Positions 24,838 to 32,105 of a DNA stretch of 32,105 bases are shown one piece after another. The stretch's first letter is position 1, and each line of letters begins with the position of its first letter. The notes under the pieces were generated by a model, which had not been told where the DNA came from, did no database searches, and saw only the letters and a list, made by a program, of their open reading frames with translations. Source of the DNA: Holophagae bacterium (GTDB taxonomy: Bacteria; Acidobacteriota; Thermoanaerobaculia; Thermoanaerobaculales; Sulfomarinibacteraceae); assembly GCA_030618605.1 (NCBI GenBank), contig JAUXDC010000009.1, positions 1 to 32,105 on the forward strand, read 5' to 3'. The position numbers and the translations under genes were made by a program.

Positions 24838-25395
24838 ATGAAAAGGTGGACTCTTATCGTTACGGTGGGAGCTTTAGCGGTACTGCTCGGAAGCTGTTCG
24901 TCGGTCAGTTATGTCACCGACTGGGACACCCATTTTGATTTTTCTCGCGCTCAAAACTTCGCGTGGTATGAGCTTCCTGAGAGGCCGGATCGCGGCAACC
25001 CCTCCCCTGCGCCCAACGCGTTCGTTGCCGCCCGCATTCGAAGTGCGGTGAGCGGTGAACTCGCCCTCAAGGGACTCGATCCTGCCAAACCCGGCGAAGC
25101 AGACCTCCTGGTGACCTACCACATCACCCTGCAACAGAGTATGCAGATCTACTCCAGCGGCTGGGGATACCCGTACCGCGGCTACTGGGGATGGGGCGGT
25201 GGATGGGGCGGCGGCGGCTACTCCTCGGCTCGTATGGTGACCAGGGGCACACTGATCGTAGACGTCCTGGACGGCAAGAAACGCAGTCTCGTATGGCGCG
25301 GAATTGCTGAGGGCGCTTTCAAAAAGCCCAACCCGTCGGAGGCTGACGTCGCGAAGATTGCGTCTCGGTTGTTGGCTGAGTTCCCCGTGCGATAG
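24838..25395 (+). CDS. DUF4136-type lipoprotein
   Basis: A 185-residue lipoprotein whose signal ends VLLGSC (Cys about residue 20). The pattern matches DUF4136: a tyrosine/aspartate start VTDWDTHFDFSRAQNFAWYE, the segment ADLLVTYHITL, then a Gly/Tyr/Trp-rich loop (GYWGWGGGWGGGGYSS), and the strand RGTLIVDVLDGKKRSLVWRG. The family is widespread in the outer membrane or periplasm and its function is unknown. The start follows AAGGGAG by 7 nt. The stop codon sits inside the left arm of an inverted repeat (25388-25472). Confidence 0.88.
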   Translation: MKRWTLIVTVGALAVLLGSCSSVSYVTDWDTHFDFSRAQNFAWYELPERPDRGNPSPAPNAFVAARIRSAVSGELALKGLDPAKPGEADLLVTYHITLQQSMQIYSSGWGYPYRGYWGWGGGWGGGGYSSARMVTRGTLIVDVLDGKKRSLVWRGIAEGAFKKPNPSEADVAKIASRLLAEFPVR

Positions 25396-25472
25396 ACGGG
25401 GGTGTGCTTGGTTCTCGGTCATCACGGAGATTTCATTGGCACGGACGACCAACCACCCACCCGCCTATCGCA
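25388..25472 (+). repeat. Long imperfect inverted repeat after the DUF4136 gene
   Basis: The left arm at 25388-25404 (TGCGATAGACGGGGGTG) and the right arm at 25458-25472 (CACCCGCCTATCGCA) pair with small gaps. Inner segments GGTTCTCGGTC and GACCAACC extend the pairing. The left arm overlaps the stop codon of the lipoprotein gene. Function unknown; it may be a terminator-like or mobile-repeat structure, with no T-run. Confidence 0.5.
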
Positions 25473-25534
25473 GATGCGCTTCGCGCAGGAGGAGTGGGAC
25501 CAAGCAAGGGCAAAAAGGACTCCAGGCATTGAGG

Positions 25535-25563
25535 TTGACATTAAGGCTGTAGGTTCATACCAT
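25535..25563 (+). promoter_or_regulatory. Promoter of the toxin-antitoxin operon
   Basis: A perfect -35 TTGACA (25535-25540) is followed by a 17-bp spacer and a TACCAT -10 (25558-25563). It is the best sigma70-type promoter in the window. Transcription would start near 25570, just before the inverted repeat over the antitoxin start. Confidence 0.75.
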
Positions 25564-25573
25564 ACTTTCTATA

Positions 25574-25592
25574 CATAAGGAGGTGCCTTATG
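25574..25592 (+). promoter_or_regulatory. Perfect inverted repeat over the antitoxin ribosome-binding site and start codon
   Basis: Arms CATAAGG and CCTTATG (7 bp, perfect) flank AGGTG. The element contains the AAGGAGG Shine-Dalgarno and the ATG at 25590. It could be a repressor operator for the antitoxin or an RNA hairpin hiding the start site. Confidence 0.65.
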
Positions 25593-25862
25593 AGTGAAGG
25601 TACGGCCCGAAAAGTGACCTATTCCCTCCCAGACGATCTGCTCAACGAGATGGAAACTGCCGTCAGGGAGGGTGCAGCCCCGTCCTACAGTGCCTTCGTT
25701 GCCCAGGCAGTTCGAGAACAGCTTCACCGGCAATACGAGCAGCGTCTGAAGGACGAATTCTCGGCCGCTGCAGAGGATCCCCTGTTCCTCGAGGACGTTG
25801 AGGAGACGATGCGGGCCTTCGGCGAAGCCGACCGAGAGCTCGAAGGAACCCCAGAAGAATGA
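25590..25862 (+). CDS. Ribbon-helix-helix antitoxin
   Basis: This is the predicted antitoxin of a type II toxin-antitoxin pair. The product has 90 residues. The N-terminal part has the ribbon-helix-helix pattern: a beta strand (RKVTYSLP), helix 1 (DDLLNEMETAVRE), a turn, and helix 2 (YSAFVAQAVREQLHRQYE). This motif forms a dimer that binds DNA. The acidic C-terminal half (EDPLFLEDVEETMRAF) is typical of the toxin-wrapping tail. Its end overlaps the toxin start by 4 nt (ATGA), giving translational coupling. The start is set by a strong AAGGAGG sequence. The inverted repeat at the start codon makes autoregulation plausible (inferred). Confidence 0.88.
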   Translation: MSEGTARKVTYSLPDDLLNEMETAVREGAAPSYSAFVAQAVREQLHRQYEQRLKDEFSAAAEDPLFLEDVEETMRAFGEADRELEGTPEE

Positions 25863-26212
25863 CCCGGGAACAGCTTCAGTGGTCCGTGTGGTTGGTGGAC
25901 CTTGACCCAGTCGTTGGTTCTGAGCAAGCCGGACGCCGCCCTGTGGTCATTGTGTCGAAGGAAGCAGCCAACTCCGTTCTTCCCGTAGTAACGGCCCTGC
26001 CCCTGACCTCCCGGAAGGCCGGCCGCAGGATCTATCCGAACGAGGCTCTGCTTGACGAGGGATGTGCCGGCCTGACCAGAGAATCGGTGGCGATGGCTCA
26101 CCAACTCCGGACTCTATCCAAACATAGTTTGGCGCAGAATCTCGGTCGGGTGGACGATCCAGAAATTTTGGCAGCATTGCGCGAGGCCATGAGAGTGCAA
26201 TTGGATATATAA
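25859..26212 (+). CDS. MazF/PemK-family mRNA endoribonuclease toxin
   Basis: MazF toxins cleave single-stranded RNA at short sequences and arrest growth when freed from antitoxin. The product has 117 residues, a normal length. The family signature WLVDLDPVVGSEQAGRRPVVIVS lies near residues 11-33, with the conserved arginine in GRRPV and the catalytic-type threonine in VVTALPLTS. The start ATG at 25859 overlaps the antitoxin stop. The partner is a ribbon-helix-helix protein, a combination also known in mycobacterial MazEF pairs. Its stop is 3 nt from the stop of a convergent RelE-like toxin gene. Confidence 0.93.
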   Translation: MTREQLQWSVWLVDLDPVVGSEQAGRRPVVIVSKEAANSVLPVVTALPLTSRKAGRRIYPNEALLDEGCAGLTRESVAMAHQLRTLSKHSLAQNLGRVDDPEILAALREAMRVQLDI

Positions 26213-26215
26213 GAC

Positions 26216-26479
26216 CTACCGATAGACCTCTCTCCGATGCCCGATCCGGACAACAGAAATCAGCAGTTGGGTTCCATCAAAAGTATAGGCAACGCGAAAC
26301 TCCCCTACCCCCAGCCTGCGAAGGCCTTCCCATTGGGCCGACAGCATCGTTCCCTTCAGTGGCTGCTCGACCAACTGCTCGACGGCTATCACGATACGCC
26401 GTTGGGCATCCTTGTCGACGGCCTTGAGTTTTTTGAGCGCGCGCCGTTCCCGCCGAATCTCAATCAATGCCGAGGTCAT
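26216..26479 (-). CDS. RelE/ParE-family toxin, no antitoxin seen
   Basis: The 87-residue product fits the RelE/ParE fold. It opens with a helix-rich part (RRALKKLKAVDKDAQRRIVI), then the loop WEGLRRLGVGEFRVAYTFD and the C-terminal strand VRIGHRREVYR, all family hallmarks. RelE toxins cut mRNA on the ribosome, while ParE poisons gyrase. The conserved basic end fits the RelE branch better. GAGGTG lies about 5 nt before the ATG. The gene begins only 38 nt after the RND pump gene ends. There is no room for an antitoxin upstream, and the convergent mazF gene lies on the other side. It is therefore an orphan here, or it relies on an antitoxin elsewhere. Confidence 0.85.
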   Translation of the reverse strand: MTSALIEIRRERRALKKLKAVDKDAQRRIVIAVEQLVEQPLKGTMLSAQWEGLRRLGVGEFRVAYTFDGTQLLISVVRIGHRREVYR

Positions 26480-26517
26480 GCTTCACCTCAGCATGGTCAA
26501 TCCACTGTGAACCAAGG

Positions 26518-29500
26518 TCACGCAGGTGACTGGGCCTTCACCTTTCGGCGGCTGATCTTCCGGAAAACCCAGGCAACTCCACGTCCAATGCCCCCAAAGA
26601 GATCCTCAGCCAGGGCGGTTGTCGTCGGCAGCAGGACGGCGGTCAAGACGGTCGAGACCGCCAGCCCGCCCATGATGACCAGCGCCATCGAGTAATAGTA
26701 GATTCCGGCCAACGCGGGGCGTTGAATTACGATCGGCACCAGTCCGACCAGGGTCGTAATTGCGGTCATCAGGATTGGCCGCAGGCGTTCCCGGCCTCCT
26801 CGCATCATGGCTTCGGTTCGCTCCATGCCGCTACGCCGGTAGGCGTTGATGTGCTCCAGCATGACAATGCCGTTGTTGACGACGATGCCGATAAGGAGCA
26901 GCAGTCCGATGGCAGCCGGCTGGTCGAAGTCGGTACCGGTTATCCAAAGGGTCCAAAATGCCCCGGAGACCGCAAAAGGCAGAGAAACCATCAGACCAAT
27001 CGCCTGCCGCACGCTTTCGAACAGGCCGGCCATCACCGCGAAGACCAGTAGGAGCGCCAGCGCCAGATCAATCAGAAAGTCCCTGGACTGATCCTGCTGC
27101 CGATTGATCCATTCGGACATCGTCCAGTGGTAACCGTATGGAAACTCCATCGAATCCATCGTTTGCTTCACCAGCGGCAGATAGTCCGCCATCGTGCCCT
27201 CTTCATACCGTCCGCCGACCCAGACGCTAGTTCGTCGGTTATCCCGACGGATCCGTTCCGGGCCTGGGGCCAGACTGAATTTGGCCAGGGAAGCCAGCGG
27301 GATCTTCTCGCCGTCTGCCCCCCAGACCGGCAAATTTCTCAGCTGCGACATGGTCTCCTCATCCTGTTCGTCCAGGGTCAGGCGCATTTCTCTCTCACCG
27401 TCGGCGGTTCTGAAACGTTGCAGCCGCCGCCCCCGAAAGGTCAAGGCGACGACCTCGGCCGGCTGGTTGAAGGCGACGCCATATCGGGCTGCAAGTTCAC
27501 GATCGAGATCGACCGAGAGCTCCATCTGCCCGCTCTCGGTCGAGGCCCACGAGTCGACCAAGCCGGGAATCTCAGAGATCCGCAGCTTCGCCTCCTCGGC
27601 CAGCTCCGACAACACTCCGGTGTCTTCACCGACGATCTGGAATGCAACGCGCTTCCCACCCCCGCGCCGCCAACCCATGCCGCCCTGATCTTGCACCTCA
27701 AGTTTCAGGCCCGGAATCTCCGGAACCAACTCTCTCAGAAGCCGCCGGGTTCCTTCCATGGCCGCATCATTGGCGAACCCCTCCTTCATGTAGATCCGGG
27801 TCAAGCTGAATCGGTCGGACCAGAAGCTGTAGATGTGCTCGGCGTTGAGCTCCTCCCGGTGCGGAAGCAGGGCCGCTTCGACCAGGTTGATCACTTTCTC
27901 CTTGCGTTCCAGGCTCAAGGGTTCTGAGAATTCGTACCGGGCCTGCACGAAGACTTCTGAGCGATTGGCGTCAAAGTTCTTGTCGATACGGTTGAATGGG
28001 AAGACAACCGACGCGACGACACCCAGCCCAACGACGACCGACAGCCACCGATGCCGCAAATTGAAAGCCAGTACCCGGTCATAACGCCGTTCAATCGCCA
28101 GCATCAGCGGCGCCCGGCGGGGCGGACGCAGCCGAATCAACCGCGAGGTCGCAAGGGGAATCAACGTCTGAGAAATGAAGAGCGAGGCCACCAGCGTCAG
28201 GCATGCGGTGATCGCCAACTCCCGAAGGTAGATATTCATCTGACTGGGCTTGTTGAAGACCATCGGCAGGAAGACGATCACCGAGGTGACGGTGGCCGCA
28301 ATGACCGCCATGGAGACTTCGCGCGCACCCATTCGCGCCGCTTCGGCTCGGCCCAGACCCATCTGCTGGTGCCGATAGATGTTCTCCATGACAACGACGG
28401 CGTTGTCGACAAGCATGCCGATTCCGACGATCAAACCAAGCAGGGTCAGAGTGTTCATCGTCTTGCCCATCGCCCAGATCGCCCCACATGCAACGATCAG
28501 GGAAAAAGGGATGCAGGCGACGACGATGAAGGTCATGCTGAAGCGCCTGAGAAAAACGTACAGAACGATGCTGGCCAGGAGGGCGCCAAAAATCCCGGTG
28601 AAGAGCAGACTCCGCAGAGTCTTGCGAATTTCCTCGCCCTGATTGAACCAGATCAGAAACTTGACACCCTCCAACTCCGGGTCAACCTCCATCGCTGCCA
28701 CGCGCCGTTGGACCTCATCACAGATGTGTACGGCGTTGGCGTCGGCCTCACCAGCGACGGTGACACCGACGGCAAAATTCCCATCGAGATGCCGGCCGTA
28801 TTCCAGGGGCGGTTCTTCGTAAACCACCTCGGCAACGTCACCCAGACGCAGTCCGTCAGCCCGCAGAGGCAATTGGGAAATCTCCTCGATCGTCTGAAAC
28901 GCACCCACCGTACGAACGCTGAATCGCCTTTCGGAGGACCGGATGACACCAACGCTGAGGTCAAAATTGCTCGATCGGAGAATCTGAACAACCGAGCGCA
29001 CATCGACGCCGTGAGCCTCGAGATCCTGCAGACGCAGATTGATACGGACTTCCTTGGGATTGACACCGTCCAGGCGCACGGAGGCAACACCGTCAATCCG
29101 CTCCAAAGGCCGCACGATCTTGCGATCCAGGAGATCGTAGCTCTCGGAAAGGTCCCGATTGGATGACAGACGCCCCTCGAGCACAGGTATCTCCTCGTCA
29201 CGGGAGTTCCAGCTGCCACTGATGGTGATGTCACCGATGGTATCCGGCAACTCACCTCGGATCCGATCAACCCTTTCCAGGACCTCCGCCCGCGCCAGAC
29301 TCATCTCGTGTCCCCAGGAGAATTCCAGATTGATCCTACCGTTGGCCGCATCACAGTTGGATCGCATCGAGGTCACGCCCTTGACCGAACCCAAAGCTTC
29401 TTCGATCGGCCGCACGATCAGCCGTTCGGTCTGCTCAGGCGTGGAGTTGGGGAAAGGCACCTGAACGAAGAGGACAGGTCTCTCGACCTCGGGCATGAAG

Positions 29501-29604
29501 CCCAGGGGCAAGCGAACCAAAGCCACCGAACCCAGGACCACCAGGCTGATAATCACAGTCAGCGTGGCAACCGGACGGCGGATGGCCAGCTCAGGCAATG
29601 TCAT
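26518..29604 (-). CDS. RND efflux pump inner-membrane subunit (second of a tandem pair)
   Basis: RND pumps use the proton gradient to export drugs, lipids or metals through a periplasmic adaptor and outer-membrane channel. The protein has 1028 residues with the typical two halves, each with a large periplasmic loop. N-terminal landmarks are RRPVATLTVIISLVVLG and EALGSVKGVTSMRS. The proton-relay motif in TM4 reads GMLVDNAVVVME (Asp-Asn instead of AcrB Asp-Asp), and TM10 reads GIVVNNGIVMLE (Asn in place of the AcrB Lys). The same layout occurs in the upstream partner. The ATG at 29604 overlaps that gene's stop by one base (TGATG), so the two are coupled, like MdtB/MdtC. The substrate cannot be predicted. 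Confidence 0.95.
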   Translation of the reverse strand: MTLPELAIRRPVATLTVIISLVVLGSVALVRLPLGFMPEVERPVLFVQVPFPNSTPEQTERLIVRPIEEALGSVKGVTSMRSNCDAANGRINLEFSWGHEMSLARAEVLERVDRIRGELPDTIGDITISGSWNSRDEEIPVLEGRLSSNRDLSESYDLLDRKIVRPLERIDGVASVRLDGVNPKEVRINLRLQDLEAHGVDVRSVVQILRSSNFDLSVGVIRSSERRFSVRTVGAFQTIEEISQLPLRADGLRLGDVAEVVYEEPPLEYGRHLDGNFAVGVTVAGEADANAVHICDEVQRRVAAMEVDPELEGVKFLIWFNQGEEIRKTLRSLLFTGIFGALLASIVLYVFLRRFSMTFIVVACIPFSLIVACGAIWAMGKTMNTLTLLGLIVGIGMLVDNAVVVMENIYRHQQMGLGRAEAARMGAREVSMAVIAATVTSVIVFLPMVFNKPSQMNIYLRELAITACLTLVASLFISQTLIPLATSRLIRLRPPRRAPLMLAIERRYDRVLAFNLRHRWLSVVVGLGVVASVVFPFNRIDKNFDANRSEVFVQARYEFSEPLSLERKEKVINLVEAALLPHREELNAEHIYSFWSDRFSLTRIYMKEGFANDAAMEGTRRLLRELVPEIPGLKLEVQDQGGMGWRRGGGKRVAFQIVGEDTGVLSELAEEAKLRISEIPGLVDSWASTESGQMELSVDLDRELAARYGVAFNQPAEVVALTFRGRRLQRFRTADGEREMRLTLDEQDEETMSQLRNLPVWGADGEKIPLASLAKFSLAPGPERIRRDNRRTSVWVGGRYEEGTMADYLPLVKQTMDSMEFPYGYHWTMSEWINRQQDQSRDFLIDLALALLLVFAVMAGLFESVRQAIGLMVSLPFAVSGAFWTLWITGTDFDQPAAIGLLLLIGIVVNNGIVMLEHINAYRRSGMERTEAMMRGGRERLRPILMTAITTLVGLVPIVIQRPALAGIYYYSMALVIMGGLAVSTVLTAVLLPTTTALAEDLFGGIGRGVAWVFRKISRRKVKAQSPA

Positions 29605-32105
29605 CAGCCAACCTCACCCTGGCCCTGACCTGGGGAAAGCTCGATATTTCCCTCATCCAAAGTACGAACGCGAGAAGGCACGACCATGTAGAGCGCCGGA
29701 ATAACGACCAGAGTGAGAAGAGTGCACAGGACCAACCCGAAAGACACTGTGATTGCCAAAGGCGCCCGCAATTCAGCCCCCTCGCCCAGGGAAAGGGCCA
29801 TCGGAAACAGCCCCAGCACGGTCGTCAGGGTCGTCATCAGAATAGGACGAAGCCGAAGGCGCCCTCCCTGAATCACTGCCTCCAGTTTCTCGAGTCCGGA
29901 GCGCCGCAACTGGTTGACGGTGTCGATCAGGACGATTGCATTGTTGACGACGATACCGACCAGCATGACGACGCCGATGAAGACAATGATGCTGACCGGC
30001 GTGCTGGTCACCAATAGCCCAAAAACGACACCGATCAAGGCCAGGGGCACACTGAAGAGTACGATCAGCGGGTGTACGAAACTCTCAAACGTCGCCGCCA
30101 TCACCAGGTAAACCAGGAAGACCGCAAGAATCAAGGCAAAGCGCAGGCCGTCAAACGAGACCTCCATCTCCTCGATCTGCCCGCCCAGTTCAGGGCTGAC
30201 CCCGGCCGGCGGCATCTCCTCGGCCAGAACCTGGCGAATGTCGGTGACAACCGCACCGAGGCTGCGACCTTCGAGGTTGGCACTGATCACCGCAGCACGC
30301 TGCTGTTGGATCCGATGGATTTCGGCGGGACCGCGATCCTCGACGATATCGGCCACGGTCAACAGCCGCAGCGGCCGTCCATCCGGACCGTCGATGACCA
30401 GTTTCCTTACATCCTCGAACGTCTGCCGGAAGGGTTCAGAGTTCCGAATCCGGATGTCGATCTGACGGTCTTCTTCGCGGAAACGGGTCGGAACGGCGCC
30501 CAACACGCGGTCACGCAGGGTTTCGGCCACAGAGCGCATGTCAAGCCCCAAGGCAGCCAGCCGAGTCCGATCGAAAATGATTTGGAACTCGGGATTGCCC
30601 TCTTCCAGCGATGAACGCAGGTCGACAAGGCCGTCGATCGCACCGAGCGCCCGTTCGAGCCGTCCGGTGTAGCGAGTCAATGCTTCCAGGTCGTCACTGA
30701 ACAGGATAATCTCAATCGGTGTCTTGAGGCTGAAGTAGGTTGGTTTGCCAAACTTCGCCGTCAGATCCGGAATCCGGCCGAAATGGTCACGCAGCCCGGC
30801 GGCAACAGCCTCTTCCAACTCTTCGTCACGCCGATCCGAAAGAACAACATTGAGCTGCCCGTAATGTTCCGCCTTGGTGCTCAGTGAAAGACCACCCGAC
30901 ACCAGACGGCTGCCGGCCGTCGAATAGAACACCGACACGCGATCATCGTCTTTGAGAATCTCGCCCATGGCGACGACCGTTCGATCGGTCGCTCCAACCG
31001 TCGTGCCCTCAGGCAGGGTCGCCTCGAAGAAGAACTCACCCTCTGAGATCTCGGGAATCAGCTCGGTCTCGAGTGCGCCGACACCGACAAGCGCAACACC
31101 AAACACCAGCGCCGCCACGATCAGGGTCAGCCATCGTCGGCGCAGGGCCAGACGAAGCAGGCGGTCATAGCCGGAGGCAAACAGGCCCAGGCCCGGCCCG
31201 GCAGCTCCCGCCTCGGATTCTCTCTCCACACCCTGATCGGATCGGCCTCCCCCAATCGCACTGAGCATCGGAATCAGCGAAATCGCAACCACCAGGGACG
31301 CACCAAGGCTCAAGCTGACGGTCATGGCCATGTCGCCGAAGAGCTGTCCCGCAATGCCCTCAATGAAGACGATCGGCAGGAAAACCGCCACCGTCGTCAG
31401 GGTCGAGGCGACGACGGCGCCTCCAACCTCCGAGGCGCCCTCAACCGCAGCCCTGGTCAAACCGAGGCCCTCATCCCTCTTGCGGTGAATCGCCTCGAGC
31501 ACGACGATCGCGTTGTCCACCAGCATGCCGACTCCCAGGGTCAGGCCACCGAGGCTCATGATATTGAGCGAAATATCCAGTCGGTACATCGCCATGAAGG
31601 TGAAGAGCACCGACAGGGGAATCGAAGTTGCAATGATGATCGTTGCGCGTGCACTGCGAAGAAAGAAAAGGAGCACCAGGACCGCCAGGATACCGCCGAT
31701 GATCGCTGCGGAACGGACCTCGCTGACCGCCTGTTCGATGAAACGGGACTGGTCGAAAAGAACAGTCAGCCGAAAGCCGTCAGGCAGCAAATCTTCGAAC
31801 TCCCCAAGCCGCTCCCGAACCGATCGTGCCGTGGCGACAATGTTTGCGTCGCCCTCCTTGTAGATGGCGATCTCGATGCTCTCTGAGCCGTTGACCCGGG
31901 TAATCTCTTCCCGCTCACGGGCGCCCCACCGGATCTCAGCCACTTCTTTCAACCGTACGGCCGAGCCCTGATTCCAGCTGATGACCAGATCACCGATCTC
32001 CTCCAGATCCTGGTACTCGTTGACCGTGCGAATCAGGTACTGAGTGTCGACGCCCCTGAGCGAACCGCCCGGGAGATTGATATTGGAAATGCCGACGACC
32101 TCGCG
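29604..32105 (-). CDS. RND efflux pump inner-membrane subunit (first of a tandem pair, cut by right edge)
   Basis: The last 833 residues of an RND transporter are visible; the frame stays open to the window edge and about 180 N-terminal residues are missing. Landmarks are LKEVAEIRWG, the TM4 motif GMLVDNAIVVLE (Asp-Asn), TSIPLSVLFTFMAMYRLDIS and GGLTLGVGM, and the TM10 motif GIVVNNAIVLID (Asn for Lys). An Arg/Glu-rich segment (around 31200) lies in the central loop. It overlaps the next gene by one base and likely forms a heteromeric pump with it. The adaptor protein is probably encoded further to the right. Confidence 0.94.
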   Translation of the reverse strand, partial: REVVGISNINLPGGSLRGVDTQYLIRTVNEYQDLEEIGDLVISWNQGSAVRLKEVAEIRWGAREREEITRVNGSESIEIAIYKEGDANIVATARSVRERLGEFEDLLPDGFRLTVLFDQSRFIEQAVSEVRSAAIIGGILAVLVLLFFLRSARATIIIATSIPLSVLFTFMAMYRLDISLNIMSLGGLTLGVGMLVDNAIVVLEAIHRKRDEGLGLTRAAVEGASEVGGAVVASTLTTVAVFLPIVFIEGIAGQLFGDMAMTVSLSLGASLVVAISLIPMLSAIGGGRSDQGVERESEAGAAGPGLGLFASGYDRLLRLALRRRWLTLIVAALVFGVALVGVGALETELIPEISEGEFFFEATLPEGTTVGATDRTVVAMGEILKDDDRVSVFYSTAGSRLVSGGLSLSTKAEHYGQLNVVLSDRRDEELEEAVAAGLRDHFGRIPDLTAKFGKPTYFSLKTPIEIILFSDDLEALTRYTGRLERALGAIDGLVDLRSSLEEGNPEFQIIFDRTRLAALGLDMRSVAETLRDRVLGAVPTRFREEDRQIDIRIRNSEPFRQTFEDVRKLVIDGPDGRPLRLLTVADIVEDRGPAEIHRIQQQRAAVISANLEGRSLGAVVTDIRQVLAEEMPPAGVSPELGGQIEEMEVSFDGLRFALILAVFLVYLVMAATFESFVHPLIVLFSVPLALIGVVFGLLVTSTPVSIIVFIGVVMLVGIVVNNAIVLIDTVNQLRRSGLEKLEAVIQGGRLRLRPILMTTLTTVLGLFPMALSLGEGAELRAPLAITVSFGLVLCTLLTLVVIPALYMVVPSRVRTLDEGNIELSPGQGQGEVG

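Noticed and set aside
1-32105. CRISPR arrays, tRNA or rRNA genes, insertion sequences with transposase
   Set aside because: I looked for spaced direct repeats of CRISPR type, tRNA cloverleaf sequences and transposase motifs and saw none.

Overview
The window looks like a chromosomal segment from a diderm (Gram-negative-type) bacterium. The evidence is a LolA-like carrier, three lipoprotein signal peptides, a tandem RND efflux pump and an M23 envelope peptidase. The genes are moderately GC-rich, tightly packed, and often coupled by 4-nt stop/start overlaps. Core genes (argG, argH, purH) are mixed with envelope and secretion genes. Spacers carry short tandem arrays of 7-8 bp units. The style fits Acidobacteriota or a neighbouring phylum, but I cannot fix the taxonomy from the sequence alone; that placement is a guess.

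Layout, left to right. (1) 1-1440, minus strand: argG, then the start of argH, which runs off the left edge. (2) 1602-4598, plus strand: a large membrane HD-GYP protein with Cache-like, HAMP and GAF regions, a candidate cyclic-di-GMP phosphodiesterase. (3) 8308-4605, minus strand: a compact purH / LolA-like / M23 peptidase operon. The LolA-like gene has a signal peptide partly encoded by a dispersed repeat. (4) 10992-8782, minus strand: a multi-pass membrane protein with a spermidine-synthase-like domain. (5) 11426-17424, plus strand: a peptide-binding lipoprotein and two coupled ABC permeases with no ATPase, followed by an exported oligopeptidase B. (6) 17549-19832, plus strand: a secreted seven-repeat FG-GAP/VCBS propeller and a lipoprotein carrying a truncated-globin domain, ending in a strong terminator nested in alternative hairpins. 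(7) 20082-22360, plus strand: a membrane acyltransferase 3 coupled to a PLP-dependent serine/threonine dehydratase or racemase. (8) 22361-24565: a repeat-flanked spacer, a minus-strand SDR, a heavily deleted chemoreceptor pseudogene, and a minus-strand SprT-like metalloprotease. (9) 24838-26479: a DUF4136 lipoprotein, a ribbon-helix-helix/MazF-type toxin-antitoxin pair, and a RelE-like toxin with no visible antitoxin lying tail-to-tail with MazF. (10) 32105-26518, minus strand: two tandem RND pump subunits, the first cut by the right edge.

No single operon is a clear new defence or biosynthetic system. The best leads are: a recurring TANNNT box exactly 6 nt before the start codon of genes without a good Shine-Dalgarno, suggesting leaderless transcripts; the repeat-derived signal peptide; the lipoprotein truncated globin and its nested hairpins; the peptide importer genes next to an exported oligopeptidase B; and the toxin-antitoxin cluster, with a perfect inverted repeat over the antitoxin start site and an orphan RelE.
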